DNA of 64,000 nt from Labilithrix sp. (GCA_028287065.1 JAQBQJ010000098.1:1-64000), one strand, 5' to 3'; counted from the first letter of the stretch, positions 27,194-36,360 are shown. The notes: generated by a model not told the origin, from the letters alone. Numbers and translations are program-made.

Positions 27194-27787
27194 TCAGAAC
27201 GGAAACACGTAGTGGAAGAACTCGGGGCGGCTCGACACGCCGCACTTCTCGTAGATGCGCGAGATGTGCTGGCGGACTGTCTTGTCGCTGGCGCCGAGCA
27301 CGGTCGCGATCTCGAGGCTCGGCAGCCCCTTCAGCACGAGCCGCGCGACCTCGGTCTCCCGGTCGGTCAAACCGGCGCGCGCGACCGCGGTCGCGACGAG
27401 CGCGCCGAGATCGCGCTGATCGGCCAGCAGCTTGCGCACGGTGTCGACGAGCTCGCGTGCGCGAAACGGCTTCTCGAGCAGAAACGAGGCACCGAGGTTC
27501 AGCGCGCGTTTCAGCTTGTCGACGTCGGCGAAGGCCGTGATCAGCACGACGGGAAGCGCCTTGGCCTCGTCGCGGAGCGCGGCGAGCACGGAGAGCCCGC
27601 CGACATCATCGTCGCCCAGCACCAGATCGAGGATCGCGACGTCGAACGACTGCGCCTTCGACGCCGCGATCGCCGTCGCGACGTCCGCGGCCTCGACGCA
27701 GTCGATCCCGTCACGTCGCAGCGCACGCGCAAGCGCGATGCGCGCGTCTGGCTCGTCTTCGACGAGCAGCGCGACCGGCGTCTTCAT
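27194..27787 (-). CDS. NarL/LuxR-type response regulator
   Basis: 197 residues from ATG 27787, which overlaps the stop of the kinase gene (ATGA). A receiver domain at about 1-120 keeps the acidic pair (VEDEPDAR), the phosphoacceptor Asp in AILDLVLGDD, the Thr in VVLITAF and the Lys in LLEKPF. A LuxR-type helix-turn-helix follows (LTDRETEVARLVLKGL, EIATVLGASDKTVRQHISRIY). It probably regulates the divergent metal-efflux operon at 28836-34308, although Czc regulators are more often OmpR-type. Confidence 0.9.
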   Translation of the reverse strand: MKTPVALLVEDEPDARIALARALRRDGIDCVEAADVATAIAASKAQSFDVAILDLVLGDDDVGGLSVLAALRDEAKALPVVLITAFADVDKLKRALNLGASFLLEKPFRARELVDTVRKLLADQRDLGALVATAVARAGLTDRETEVARLVLKGLPSLEIATVLGASDKTVRQHISRIYEKCGVSSRPEFFHYVFPF

Positions 27788-28743
27788 CGGGGCGGGGCGG
27801 GAAGGATGAGCCGGAACGTCGTGGACCACCCCGGGACGGTAGCGTGCTCGAGGTCGCCGTCCATCGCGCGAGCGAGCGCACGAGCAATCGACAACCCCAG
27901 GCCGAGGCCGCCGGCCTTCGCGGTCTGCAACGGATGGAAGAGCGAGCGCTGCGCCGAGAGCTCGAGCCCCGGACCGTCGTCGCTGACGTCGAGAGAGAGG
28001 CGATCGCCGCTTCGATCGACCCGGACGCAGATCTCGCCGCGGCGCTGCGTGTTCTGTCGCAGACCGTCCACGCTGTTGCCGATCAAGTTCTCCAGGATGA
28101 TCCTCACGAAGCCGGGATCGGCGCGCACGGAACGATCCGCGGTGCTCTCGAAGCGTAGCTCTACGCCGGTCTCGCGCATGACCGGCGAGAGGTCGCGGAC
28201 CACGAGCTCGGCGACCTCGACCACGGACGCGTCCGCCCCTTCGCTCCTCCGCGCGTGCGCTAGCGCGCGGAGACCATCGAGAGGGACGAGCGCTCGCTCC
28301 ATCTGCGCGCGCATACGTGCGCGCAGGTCGGCGACGGCGTCCACGTCGGTCGCGGGTGTGTGCTCGAGCTCGTCGATGAGAAGCCCGATCGCATGGAGCG
28401 GATTCTTCAGCTCGTGGAGCGTGGCCGCAGCGACGACCCACACGGCCTGGTCGCGCTCGACATGCTGGACGCGCGCACGCAGCTCGTCGGCACGCGCGCG
28501 CTCCTCCTGAGCGACGCGCGAGCGCAGGCGCAGATAGTGGACCGCGACGCCGAGCAACGCGCCGACCACGACCGGGATGACGTCGTCGACGACGTCGTGC
28601 AGCGCGACGAACGCGCGCGCGACGAACCCACGGCCGTGGAGGTAGTCCATCGACGTGTTCAGCACGGCGTACGCGATGCCGCTCGCGGTCCCGAGGATCA
28701 CGAACCGCAGCGATCGAATCCCGGTCTCGCGACGACTCGCCAT
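27784..28743 (-). CDS. Membrane sensor histidine kinase
   Basis: 319 residues from ATG 28743 (an in-frame GTG at 28746 is the alternative). Two membrane segments lie near the N-terminus (FVILGTASGIAYAVLNTSM and VIPVVVGALLGVAVHYL), with almost no periplasmic loop, so sensing may be intramembrane or cytoplasmic. The H-box ATLHELKNPLHAIG, N-box ILENLIGNSVDGL, and G-boxes DDGPGLEL and GGLGLGLSIA are intact. It overlaps its response regulator gene and is divergent from the CzcCBA-type operon, so it is a candidate metal-stress sensor. Confidence 0.9.
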   Translation of the reverse strand: MASRRETGIRSLRFVILGTASGIAYAVLNTSMDYLHGRGFVARAFVALHDVVDDVIPVVVGALLGVAVHYLRLRSRVAQEERARADELRARVQHVERDQAVWVVAAATLHELKNPLHAIGLLIDELEHTPATDVDAVADLRARMRAQMERALVPLDGLRALAHARRSEGADASVVEVAELVVRDLSPVMRETGVELRFESTADRSVRADPGFVRIILENLIGNSVDGLRQNTQRRGEICVRVDRSGDRLSLDVSDDGPGLELSAQRSLFHPLQTAKAGGLGLGLSIARALARAMDGDLEHATVPGWSTTFRLILPAPPR

Positions 28744-28799
28744 CACGCGTAGAGCCTAGCGAACCCGAGCGGGCGCGGCACTCCGACAAATGCCGGATG

Positions 28800-28813
28800 G
28801 GCCGGCGCCGGCC
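28800..28813. promoter_or_regulatory. 14-nt palindrome upstream of metal-efflux operon
   Basis: GGCCGGCGCCGGCC is a perfect 14-nt palindrome, 22 nt upstream of the ATG at 28836, in the 92-nt gap shared with the divergent two-component genes. It could be an operator or simply chance in very G/C-rich DNA. Confidence 0.25.
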
Positions 28814-28835
28814 AGGTCCGTACGGTGACGGGACC

Positions 28836-30083
28836 ATGAAGCTCCGTGCTCTCGCAGCGGTCGGATGCAGCGCGGCGGCGCTGTTCGGCGCGGTCGAAGC
28901 GCGGTGCGACGACGGGCCGCTCGTGGTCACCCGCGAGCGCGCGATCGCGCTCGGTGCGGAGCGCGCGCCGCTCGTCCGTGAGGCGGTCGCGCCGCTCCGC
29001 GCCACGGTCGCGCTGCGTGACGCATCGAGCGCGCCGCTCGCGTATGCGCCTCGATTGACGGCGAGCGCCGGACGACGGACGGGCGCGTTCGGGTCGGGCC
29101 TCGAGATCGGCGGCGGAGTCGTGCAGGATCTCTCGCTCCGCGGCCTCGGAGCCCGACGAGGCGACGTCGCGGCCGCGGCCGCGCATGCCGCGCGCTCGGA
29201 GGTCGAGCGGGCGCGCCTCGAGGGCGCGGCGCTCGCGGCGCTGGCGTGGGTCGACCTGCTCGAGGCCGACGACCTCGCGCGCGTGCGGGCTTCTGCCAAA
29301 CAGGACGCGGAAGAGATCGCGCGTGTCGCGCGCGCACGCACGGACCGCGGCGTCGCTCCCCCTTCGGAGGCGGCGCTCGGTGCGGCCGAGGTCGGTCAGG
29401 CGGAGCTCGGCGAGCGCGACGCCGAAGGCCGCCTGTTCGAGGCACGAGCTGCGCTGCAGTACGCGATCGGCGCATCGCCGGCGACCGAGGTGGTCGCGTC
29501 CGGAGACGTGAGGGCGATCGACGGCGTCTCCCCTGCCCCGCCGCCCGGCACGGAGCACCCGGCCGAAGCGGCGGCGCGCAATCGCGTCGCGCTCGCGCGT
29601 GCGGATGCGAAGCTTGCGCGCGCGCAGGCGTCGCCGCCGCTGGGAGTAGGTGTAACATACACGCGCGAGGGCCAGGGCGAGCAGGTCGCCCTCGGGACCG
29701 TCTCGCTACCGTTGCCGTTCATCGACCCGACGCGCTTCGACGCGGCGAGGCACGAGACCGCCGTCGCGTCCGCGGAGGGTCAAGCCGAGCGCGTTCGTGC
29801 GGAGCTCGCGCGCGACGCCGCCATGGCCGCGCACGAGCGCCTGCACACGCGTGAAGTGCACGACACCCTTGCGGCGAAGGTCCTCGTGCCGTTGCGCGAG
29901 ACCGTGCGCCTCGCGCGTGCCGCATACCAGACGGGCACGCAGGACGTGACGGCGCTCTTGATCGTGCGCCAGCGCCTCGTCGCGGCCGAAGAGCAGCTCG
30001 GGCGTGCGTCGGCGGATGTCCAGCGCGCCGACCTTCGCTACGCGCTCACGTCGGGCACGCTGCTCGCAGGGTCGAAGCGATGA
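28836..30083 (+). CDS. czcC: CzcC-like outer-membrane factor
   Basis: 415 residues from ATG 28836. A signal peptide (RALAAVGCSAAALFGAVEARC) is followed by Ala-rich helices in the two-fold TolC pattern (VTRERAIALGAERAPLVREA; VRLARAAYQTGTQDVTALL). It is the outer-membrane duct of the tripartite heavy-metal pump encoded with the next two genes. The stop overlaps the adaptor start (ATGA), which shows translational coupling. The exact metal is not evident. Confidence 0.85.
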   Translation: MKLRALAAVGCSAAALFGAVEARCDDGPLVVTRERAIALGAERAPLVREAVAPLRATVALRDASSAPLAYAPRLTASAGRRTGAFGSGLEIGGGVVQDLSLRGLGARRGDVAAAAAHAARSEVERARLEGAALAALAWVDLLEADDLARVRASAKQDAEEIARVARARTDRGVAPPSEAALGAAEVGQAELGERDAEGRLFEARAALQYAIGASPATEVVASGDVRAIDGVSPAPPPGTEHPAEAAARNRVALARADAKLARAQASPPLGVGVTYTREGQGEQVALGTVSLPLPFIDPTRFDAARHETAVASAEGQAERVRAELARDAAMAAHERLHTREVHDTLAAKVLVPLRETVRLARAAYQTGTQDVTALLIVRQRLVAAEEQLGRASADVQRADLRYALTSGTLLAGSKR

Positions 30084-31276
30084 TGCGCTCGGTCCTCCTC
30101 GCCTCGATGATCGCCTGTTCGTGCGCGGCGCTGTCGTGTCGAAGCGGCGATGCGCAGGTGCAAGCGCGCAGCGAGGCGCGTCCCGGCGCAGGCTCGAGCG
30201 ATGCCGGAGCCGGGCCGCCTGTCGTGCGCGTGGATCCCTCGCTCGTGTCGTCGGGACGCATCGTTATCGGCCCGGCGCAACGAAGGCCTCTCCGCGGCGA
30301 CCTTCGTCTCCCCGCGGAGGTCGTGCCGAGCGAGTCCGCCTCCGCCGAGGTGGGGACGCTCGTGTCCGGGCGCGTCGGCTCGATCGAGGTACGTGAAGGT
30401 GAAGCGGTGACGCGCGGGCAGATCATGGCGTACGTCGAATCGCCCGAGGCCGCGCGCGTCGTGGCCGAGGTCATTCGCGCACGCGCACGCGCGATCGCCG
30501 CCGCGCGCAAGCTCGATCGGCAGCTCGCGCTCGAGCAAGACCGCGCCACGAGCCCCGCCGCGGTCGACGAGGTCCGCACCGAGCTCGCGACGGCCGAAGC
30601 CGACGCCGCCGCCGCGCGAACGCTCCTCTCGAGCCTCGGGTTGCCGGAGCCGCCACCGCCGGCACAGGGCGCGCTCGCGGCGCGCGTTCCGGTGCGCAGC
30701 CCGATCGACGGCGTCGTCGTGTCGCGCGCGCTCCCCCTCGGAGCGCCCATTTCGCCCGATAAAACGCTCTTCCGCGTGCTGGCTGCGGATCGCGTCTTCG
30801 CCGAAGCGCGATGGACGGACGCGACCCTGCCGCCGCCCGCGGACGGCACGGCCGTGAAGCTGCTCGCGCGCGGAAGCGGCGACACGGCGTGCACCGGACG
30901 CGTGCTCGCGACCATCGCGGCCGTCGACGAGAAGACGCGCGCCCGTCGCGTCCGCGTCGCCCCCGATCGTCCATGCCCGATGCTCGTGCCCGGAGCCTAC
31001 GTCGACGTGTCGCTCACGTCGGCTGCGCTCGGCACCGGCGCCGCCTCGGCGCTTGCCGTTCCGAAGGAAGCCGTGGTCGACGTCCGTGGCGCGCCCACGG
31101 TGTTCGTCGCCGGCCGCGAGAAGGGATCGTTCGCTGCGCACGTCGTGCGGACCGGCCGCACGACCACGGAAGACATCGCGATCGACGAGGGGCTCGCGGA
31201 GGGCGATCTCGTCGTGGTCGTCGGAGCAGTCATGCTGAAAGGCGAGCTCCTGCGATCGGAGCTGGAGTCGCAGTGA
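30080..31276 (+). CDS. czcB: CzcB/CusB-type periplasmic adaptor
   Basis: 398 residues with a lipoprotein-like signal (MIACSCAALSC). The adaptor order is visible: beta-barrel and lipoyl halves (GTLVSGRVGSIEVREGEAV; VPVRSPIDGVVVSRALPLGA), a helical hairpin between (AEVIRARARAIAAARKLDRQ), and a membrane-proximal domain (VVRTGRTTTEDIAIDEGL). It joins the CzcC-like duct to the CzcA-like permease. Its stop overlaps the permease GTG start as GTGA. Confidence 0.9.
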   Translation: MMRSVLLASMIACSCAALSCRSGDAQVQARSEARPGAGSSDAGAGPPVVRVDPSLVSSGRIVIGPAQRRPLRGDLRLPAEVVPSESASAEVGTLVSGRVGSIEVREGEAVTRGQIMAYVESPEAARVVAEVIRARARAIAAARKLDRQLALEQDRATSPAAVDEVRTELATAEADAAAARTLLSSLGLPEPPPPAQGALAARVPVRSPIDGVVVSRALPLGAPISPDKTLFRVLAADRVFAEARWTDATLPPPADGTAVKLLARGSGDTACTGRVLATIAAVDEKTRARRVRVAPDRPCPMLVPGAYVDVSLTSAALGTGAASALAVPKEAVVDVRGAPTVFVAGREKGSFAAHVVRTGRTTTEDIAIDEGLAEGDLVVVVGAVMLKGELLRSELESQ

Positions 31277-34200
31277 TCTTCCCGCTCGTCCGCGCGTGCG
31301 TTCGCCATCGGTGGATCGTCGTCCTCACGTGGCTCGTCCTCGCGCTCGTCGGAGCGCGTGCGTACGCGATTCTCCCGGTCGACGCGGTGCCCGACGTCAC
31401 CAACGTCCAGGTGCAGGTCCTCACGACGGCGCCCGGGCTGTCGCCGCTCGAGGTCGAGTCGATGGTCACGCGGCCCGTCGAGCTCGCGCTCGCGGGACTT
31501 CCGCACACGCAGGAGGTCCGCTCGATCTCGCGCGCGGGCGTCTCGGCAGTCACGGTCATCTTCCACGACGAGCTCGCTCTCGAGGAAGCGCGCACGTATG
31601 TCTCGCAGCGCCTACCGGCGGCACGTGCAGCGGTGCTGGGCGGCGGCCAGCCCGAGCTCGGCCCCATGAGCACCGGCCTCGGCGAGGTCTTCCACTTCAC
31701 GATCGCGTGGCCGGGTCACACGCCTGCCGAGATCCGCACGCTCCTCGACTGGGAGATCGCCTACTCGCTTCGCACCGTGCCCGGCGTCGTCGAGGTGAAC
31801 GGATGGGGCGGCGACACGCGGCAGGTCGACGTCCGCTTGCGTTCGGCGGATCTGGTGCGCTTCGGTCTCGCGCAGAAGCAGGTCGAAGAAGCGCTGCTCG
31901 AAGGCGGACAGAGCGGAGGAGGAGGCGCGATCGAGCGCGGGGGCGAGCAGGCCATCGTCCGCATCGACGGCCAGTACCGCACCGTCGACGCCATCGCGCA
32001 GCAGGTCGTCGCGACACGCGAGGGCGGCACGCCGGTGCTCGTGAGGGACGTGGCGACGGTCCGCGAAGGCACCGCCTTCCGCCTCGCCGCGGCCACGCAA
32101 GACGGCGACGGAGAGACCGTCTACGGAATGGTGCAGATGATCGCGGGCGGCAACGCGCACGAGGTCGTGGCGCGTGTGAACGAGCGGCTGCGCGAGATCC
32201 AGGCCCGTCTTCCCGCGGGCGCCAAGGTCACGCCGTTCTACGACCGAGCAACGCTCGTCGATCGTGTCCTCTCGACGGTGAAGCGGTCCCTGCTCGAGGG
32301 CGGCGCAGTCGTCATCGTCGTCCTCTTCTTGATGCTCGGCGACCTCGCCGCAGGCCTCGTGGTCGCGACGACGATCCCGATCGCGATGCTCGGCGCATTC
32401 GCGCTGATGAACGCGTTCGGCATCACCGGAAATCTCATGAGCCTCGGCGCGATCGACTTCGGCCTCGTCGTCGACGGCGCCGTCGTCGTGGTCGAGGGCG
32501 CGCTCGCGGCGATGGCGGTGCAGCGCGTCAGCGCGGACAAGGCGCTCGTGCACGAGGCACGTGCGGTCGGCCAACCGATCGCGTTCGGCGTGTTCATCGT
32601 CGGCCTCGTGTACGTGCCGATCCTCCTGCTCGAGGGCGTCGAGGGGAAGATGTTCCGCCCGATGGCGTTCACGGTGCTGTTCGCGCTCGCGACCGCGCTC
32701 GTGCTCACCTTCACGTGGGTGCCGGCGATCGCGTCGATGGCGCTGCGAAAGCTGCACGACAAGGAGCCGTGGGTCGTGAGGCAGCTCCGGCGCGGGTACG
32801 AGCCCATCCTGGAGCGCAGCCTCGGTCATCCGCGCATCGCGGCCGCGATCGCGGTCGTGTTGATCGCGGTCGGTGTCGTCGTCGGCTCGCAGCGCGGCGT
32901 CGAGTTCGTGCCTCGGCTCGAAGAAGGCGATCTGGTCGTACAGGTCACGCGACCGCCGAGCGTGTCGCTCGCGGAGGCCGTCCGCGGGACCACCGCGGTG
33001 GAGAAGACGCTGCGCTCGTTCCCCGAGGTGCGCCACGTCGTTTCGCGCACGGGCAGCCCGGACGTCGCGACGGACATCATGGGCGTCGAGCAGAGCGACG
33101 TCTTCGTCATGCTGAAGCCGAAGTCCGAGTGGGTCAGCGCGCACGATCGCGAAGGCCTGGTCGCGAAGCTCGACGACGCACTTCGACGCGCGCTCCCCGG
33201 CACGGGCTTCAGCTTCACGCAGCCCATCGAGATGCGAACGCAGGAGCTGCTCGGCGGCATGAAGAGCGACGTGGGCATCAAGGTCTTCGGCGACGATCTG
33301 GTCACGCTTCGACGCGTGGCCTCCGCGGTCGCGCGCGAGGTCTCCATGATCGACGGCGCCGCCGATGTCCGCATGGAGCAGTCGTCCGGTCTTCCGCTCG
33401 CGACCGTGAGACCGGATCCATGGAAGGCGGCGCGCGTCGGCGCGTCCGTCGCGGACGTACGGCGCGCGGTCGAAGCGGTGCGCGCGGGCCGGAGCGTGGG
33501 AAAGCTGGTCGAGGGCGAGCGCCGCTTCGACGTGCGTGTGCTCTCGGAGCTCGGTCCGAACGAAGACCTGTCGCACCTCACGGTCGTCCTCGAAGGCGGC
33601 CGCGCCTTCCCCCTGACGGACGTCGCAGAGACCGCCGACGAACAGGGTCCGGCGATCATCGGACGCGAGAACGCGCGCCGCCGCATCCTGGTCGAGACGA
33701 ACGTCCGTGGCCGGGATCTCGGCTCGTTCGTGACGGAGCTGCAGCGACGCCTCGATCGGATCGAGAAGCCGGCGGGCATGTACACGCGCGTGAGCGGGCA
33801 GTACGAGAACCTGGTGCACGCCGCGAAGCGCTTCGCGGTGATCGTGCCGCTGACGATCGCGGTGATCTTCGGGCTCCTCTATCTGTCCTTCGGCAGCGCG
33901 AGGCCCGCGGCGGTCATCTTGCTCAACGTGCCCGTCGCGACGAGCGGTGGCGTGCTCGCCCTCGCGGCGCGCGGTCTGCCGCTCTCCATCGCCGCGGCCG
34001 TCGGAATGATCGCGCTGTTCGGCGTGGCGACGCTCAACGGCACCGTGCTCTTGTCCGCGGCGCGCGAGCACGAGCGGCAGGGTAGGCCTCCTCTCGAGGC
34101 CGCGCGCCTTGCGGCGCGCGAGCGCTTTCGTCCGGTGCTCACGACGGCGTTCGTCGCGTCCGTCGGCTTCCTGCCGATGGCGCTCGCGACCGGCGCCGGC

Positions 34201-34308
34201 GGCGAGGTGCAGCGGCCGCTCGCGACCGTCGTGATCGGCGGCCTCGTGACGGCGACGGTGCTCACGCTGGGGCTACTTCCGTCCGTCTATGCGCGCGTCG
34301 CGCGGTGA
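31273..34308 (+). CDS. czcA: CzcA-type heavy-metal RND permease
   Basis: 1011 residues from GTG 31273, which overlaps the adaptor stop. TM1 (WIVVLTWLVLALVGARAYAI) is followed by DAVPDVTNVQVQV, typical of metal RND pumps. TM4 carries the heavy-metal signature DFGLVVDGAVVVVEG (Asp, Asp and Glu for proton relay), with Gly where most CzcA have Asn after the Glu. The C-terminal half repeats the TM block (AAAVGMIALFGVATLNGTVL). It exports divalent or monovalent metal ions by proton antiport; I cannot choose between Cd/Zn/Co and Cu/Ag. Confidence 0.92.
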   Translation: MIFPLVRACVRHRWIVVLTWLVLALVGARAYAILPVDAVPDVTNVQVQVLTTAPGLSPLEVESMVTRPVELALAGLPHTQEVRSISRAGVSAVTVIFHDELALEEARTYVSQRLPAARAAVLGGGQPELGPMSTGLGEVFHFTIAWPGHTPAEIRTLLDWEIAYSLRTVPGVVEVNGWGGDTRQVDVRLRSADLVRFGLAQKQVEEALLEGGQSGGGGAIERGGEQAIVRIDGQYRTVDAIAQQVVATREGGTPVLVRDVATVREGTAFRLAAATQDGDGETVYGMVQMIAGGNAHEVVARVNERLREIQARLPAGAKVTPFYDRATLVDRVLSTVKRSLLEGGAVVIVVLFLMLGDLAAGLVVATTIPIAMLGAFALMNAFGITGNLMSLGAIDFGLVVDGAVVVVEGALAAMAVQRVSADKALVHEARAVGQPIAFGVFIVGLVYVPILLLEGVEGKMFRPMAFTVLFALATALVLTFTWVPAIASMALRKLHDKEPWVVRQLRRGYEPILERSLGHPRIAAAIAVVLIAVGVVVGSQRGVEFVPRLEEGDLVVQVTRPPSVSLAEAVRGTTAVEKTLRSFPEVRHVVSRTGSPDVATDIMGVEQSDVFVMLKPKSEWVSAHDREGLVAKLDDALRRALPGTGFSFTQPIEMRTQELLGGMKSDVGIKVFGDDLVTLRRVASAVAREVSMIDGAADVRMEQSSGLPLATVRPDPWKAARVGASVADVRRAVEAVRAGRSVGKLVEGERRFDVRVLSELGPNEDLSHLTVVLEGGRAFPLTDVAETADEQGPAIIGRENARRRILVETNVRGRDLGSFVTELQRRLDRIEKPAGMYTRVSGQYENLVHAAKRFAVIVPLTIAVIFGLLYLSFGSARPAAVILLNVPVATSGGVLALAARGLPLSIAAAVGMIALFGVATLNGTVLLSAAREHERQGRPPLEAARLAARERFRPVLTTAFVASVGFLPMALATGAGGEVQRPLATVVIGGLVTATVLTLGLLPSVYARVAR

Positions 34309-34309
34309 G

Positions 34310-34429
34310 ATGAAGCTCGACGACTATCGCGCGGCGACCGCGCGGAGCGTGGCAAGCGATCACATTCGCCACATGGTCGCGCGAACGACCACCCGTCCGG
34401 CACGCCGCTCGCACCGCCCGGACGCGTGA
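34310..34429 (+). CDS. Possible 39-residue ORF before HicA-like gene
   Basis: ATG 34310 lies one base after the czcA stop and opens a 39-residue frame beginning MKLDDYRAATARSV and ending in an Arg-rich tail. Its stop overlaps the GTG start of the HicA-like gene (GTGA), the same coupling used by many genes in this window. It is too short to classify, and an antitoxin-like partner role is only a guess. Confidence 0.3.
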   Translation: MKLDDYRAATARSVASDHIRHMVARTTTRPARRSHRPDA

Positions 34430-34719
34430 CGGAAGCACCGGCACTCTCGGCAGCGACGTGCGTGAGCCGGCTCTGCGAGCTTGGGTTCACCGTGGTTCGG
34501 CGTGCGCCCGGGATGGCTCTCCTGAAGCGAGACGACCGGTGCGTCATCGTCCCGGACGTCACGATCGAGCCGGAGATGCTGCGCGCCATCCTGCGTTCGG
34601 CGGACGTCTCCGAGACGGAGTTCTTCAAGCGCGTGCAACGGAGCGGTGCGTACAGCCGCATGACGGACGACGTCGTCGACCGCGCGCGCAGGGACTCCGC
34701 GAGGCCGCCGCGGAAGTAG
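34426..34719 (+). CDS. HicA-like small protein lacking catalytic His
   Basis: 97 residues from GTG 34426. The pattern CELGFTVVRRAPGMALLKRD, CVIVPDV, LRAILRSADVS and EFFKRV fits the dsRBD-like fold of HicA mRNA interferases (GF-x-x-VR-x-x-GSH ... VP ... L-R-x-IL-x-x-A). The GSH that carries the catalytic His in HicA is PGM here, so RNase activity is unlikely. It could be a degenerate toxin or an RNA-binding protein. No HicB is recognisable nearby. The assignment rests on motif spacing. Confidence 0.6.
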   Translation: MTEAPALSAATCVSRLCELGFTVVRRAPGMALLKRDDRCVIVPDVTIEPEMLRAILRSADVSETEFFKRVQRSGAYSRMTDDVVDRARRDSARPPRK

Positions 34720-34928
34720 CCGCGCGACCGCTGGCATCGTGGCGGAACGCCTCATTTTGGCGCGCAACGAGGCACTTTGTCCGCCGCTCGACATATGCCG
34801 GCAGGCGGTTTGTCCGAGAGGAACGCGGCGGCAAGCCGCTTGCTTCGTGCGGTCCCGCTCCCGTGCGCGCGTGACGATCGCCGTCACTCGAGCATCGGTC
34901 GAGCGACATGTAGGAAAGGCGAGGCGCA

Positions 34929-35618
34929 GTGAACGAAGCGCGACGGATGGTCGAACGAGGGCGGGTGCTCGTCGTCGAGGACGACCCGGATGCCAGCATC
35001 ATCTATGCGGCGACCCTCGAGCATGCGGGCTACGAAGTCGCGACCGCGGGGACGCTCGAGGAAGCCGCCGTTGCCGCGCGAAACCTCCGGCCGAGCGTCG
35101 TCATCCTCGATTGCAACCTGCCGGACGGCAGCGGCCTCTCGCTGCTCGCCAAGTGGAAGCGGTCTTCGCAGATGTCGTCGGTGCCGGTGGTGGTCGTGAC
35201 GGCGTTCTCGGATCCCGAGCACATCGACGCCGCGAGCGAGGCAGGCGCCGACGCCTTCATGGTGAAGCCGTGCATCGGCCAGGCCTTGACGAGCTTCATC
35301 GCCCGCGTGCTCGCGGCGTCGAAGCCGACGAAGCCGGTGCTGCGCCTTCGGATGAGCGGACGCTTCTCGGCACCTCCCGTGATGTTCCCGACCGGCAGGA
35401 CCACCGAAACGGCGACGCTTCATCGCATCGACGAATCGCACTTCCATGCACAGTGCGGGCAGTGCCATCGCTCGTCACCCGTCGTCGCGGGTGGCGTGCA
35501 AGACGTACTGCGCTGCGTCGTCGAGCTCGGGTGGATCGCCGACAGGAGCGGCGCGTGGGCGTGCCCGATCTGTCGAAGCCGACCGAGCCGGACGCCGCGG
35601 ATGCGACGAGGCCCTTAA
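34929..35618 (+). CDS. Receiver protein with zinc-ribbon-like tail
   Basis: 229 residues from GTG 34929 with GAGG 4 nt upstream. A complete receiver domain (about 10-130) has VVEDDPDAS, phosphoacceptor Asp in VVILDCNLPDG, Thr in VVVVTAF and Lys in FMVKPC. Instead of a DNA-binding domain, the C-terminus has two Cys pairs (AQCGQCHRSS and WACPICRS) around a short strand-helix region, consistent with a zinc ribbon. The next small protein (36037) has a similar CGGCH motif. It is probably a phospho-dependent protein-protein or nucleic-acid binding switch. Confidence 0.8.
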   Translation: MNEARRMVERGRVLVVEDDPDASIIYAATLEHAGYEVATAGTLEEAAVAARNLRPSVVILDCNLPDGSGLSLLAKWKRSSQMSSVPVVVVTAFSDPEHIDAASEAGADAFMVKPCIGQALTSFIARVLAASKPTKPVLRLRMSGRFSAPPVMFPTGRTTETATLHRIDESHFHAQCGQCHRSSPVVAGGVQDVLRCVVELGWIADRSGAWACPICRSRPSRTPRMRRGP

Positions 35619-35648
35619 CGAATCGCGGGGCCGGCCGTCTACATCTTC

Positions 35649-36032
35649 ATGCCCCACCCTCGTGTCATGGTCGTCGAGGACGACCGAGACGTCCGGGCTG
35701 CGCTCGTCCGCACGCTCGCGCCGCATTACACGGTCACCGAGACAGCCTCCGCCGAGCATGCGCTCGACCTGGTGCTCGACGGCTTCACGTTCGACGTCAT
35801 CGTCTGTGACCTCCACCTCGAGGGTTGGTCCGGCGCCGACCTGTACAAGCGACTGAGCCGCCGCGGCGATCCGCACACGTCTCGGTTCGTCATCCTCTCG
35901 GGGCTCGACGTTGCAGCCCGGTACCCGGCGCTCGCGGTCGAGCTCGGCGAGCGATTGCTCGCGAAGCCGATGATGCCGGCCGCGTTGGTCGCGACGCTCG
36001 CGAGCGTGCGCCGCGCGGGGATGATGGCGTAA
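35649..36032 (+). CDS. Single-domain response regulator
   Basis: 127 residues, all receiver domain: VVEDDRDVR near the N-terminus, phosphoacceptor Asp in VIVCDLHLEGWSG, Ser in FVILSG, and Lys in LLAKPM. No output domain, so it acts by binding a partner or in a phosphorelay. It lies 30 nt after the zinc-ribbon receiver gene and 4 nt before the small Cys-motif gene, suggesting one operon. Confidence 0.85.
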   Translation: MPHPRVMVVEDDRDVRAALVRTLAPHYTVTETASAEHALDLVLDGFTFDVIVCDLHLEGWSGADLYKRLSRRGDPHTSRFVILSGLDVAARYPALAVELGERLLAKPMMPAALVATLASVRRAGMMA

Positions 36033-36036
36033 GGAG

Positions 36037-36330
36037 ATGTCAGCCGTCGTTGCGTGGAACCCCGAGCAAACCGTCGAATGCGGCGGATGCCATCGGATCC
36101 TGACGCCGCCGGACTGGTACGCCCTGCGGTTCGTCGGGCGCTGGGCGACCGACGAGGGCGCCCTCGAGCTCCGGATTTGCACCTGCGGCTCGTGCATCTC
36201 GCGCAAGCGACCGACGCTCGTGAGCCGCGAGCTCCCCGCCGTACGCGAGCGCGAGAGCGTCACGCTGCGTCGCGTCGATGTCACCCGTGTCCTGCGTCTC
36301 GTCGCGGACGAGGACCCCGAAGACGGGTAG
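36037..36330 (+). CDS. Small CxxC-motif protein
   Basis: 97 residues from ATG 36037, four bases after the previous stop; the GGAG at 36033-36036 is too close to act ideally, but there is no other in-frame start. Two Cys clusters (ECGGCHRIL and CTCGSC) suggest a zinc site. The first matches the CGQCH motif in the tail of the receiver protein at 34929. No family is recognised. Position in the receiver-gene cluster suggests a role in the same signalling unit. Confidence 0.6.
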   Translation: MSAVVAWNPEQTVECGGCHRILTPPDWYALRFVGRWATDEGALELRICTCGSCISRKRPTLVSRELPAVRERESVTLRRVDVTRVLRLVADEDPEDG

Positions 36331-36337
36331 GTACACT

Positions 36338-36360
36338 GCGACAAACCGCGGCCTTGTCGC
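36338..36360. promoter_or_regulatory. Perfect inverted repeat between signalling genes
   Basis: GCGACAA (36338-36344) and TTGTCGC (36354-36360) form a 7-bp inverted repeat with a 9-nt spacer, in the 61-nt gap before the receiver gene at 36392. It could be an operator for that gene or a weak terminator of the preceding operon. Confidence 0.3.

Noticed and set aside
26196-27245. Long proline-rich minus-strand frame
   Set aside because: It is the reverse complement of glycine codons in the Gly-rich lipoprotein and has no signal, start context or domain of its own.
27194-29341. A 715-codon frame including the NarL-type regulator
   Set aside because: Everything before ATG 27787 is a shadow of the sensor kinase and the divergent czcC gene, with no domain signature.
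31296-34085. 929-codon plus-strand frame and an 819-codon minus-strand frame inside the metal RND permease
   Set aside because: Both are Arg/Glu/His-rich shadows made possible by the high third-position G/C of czcA.
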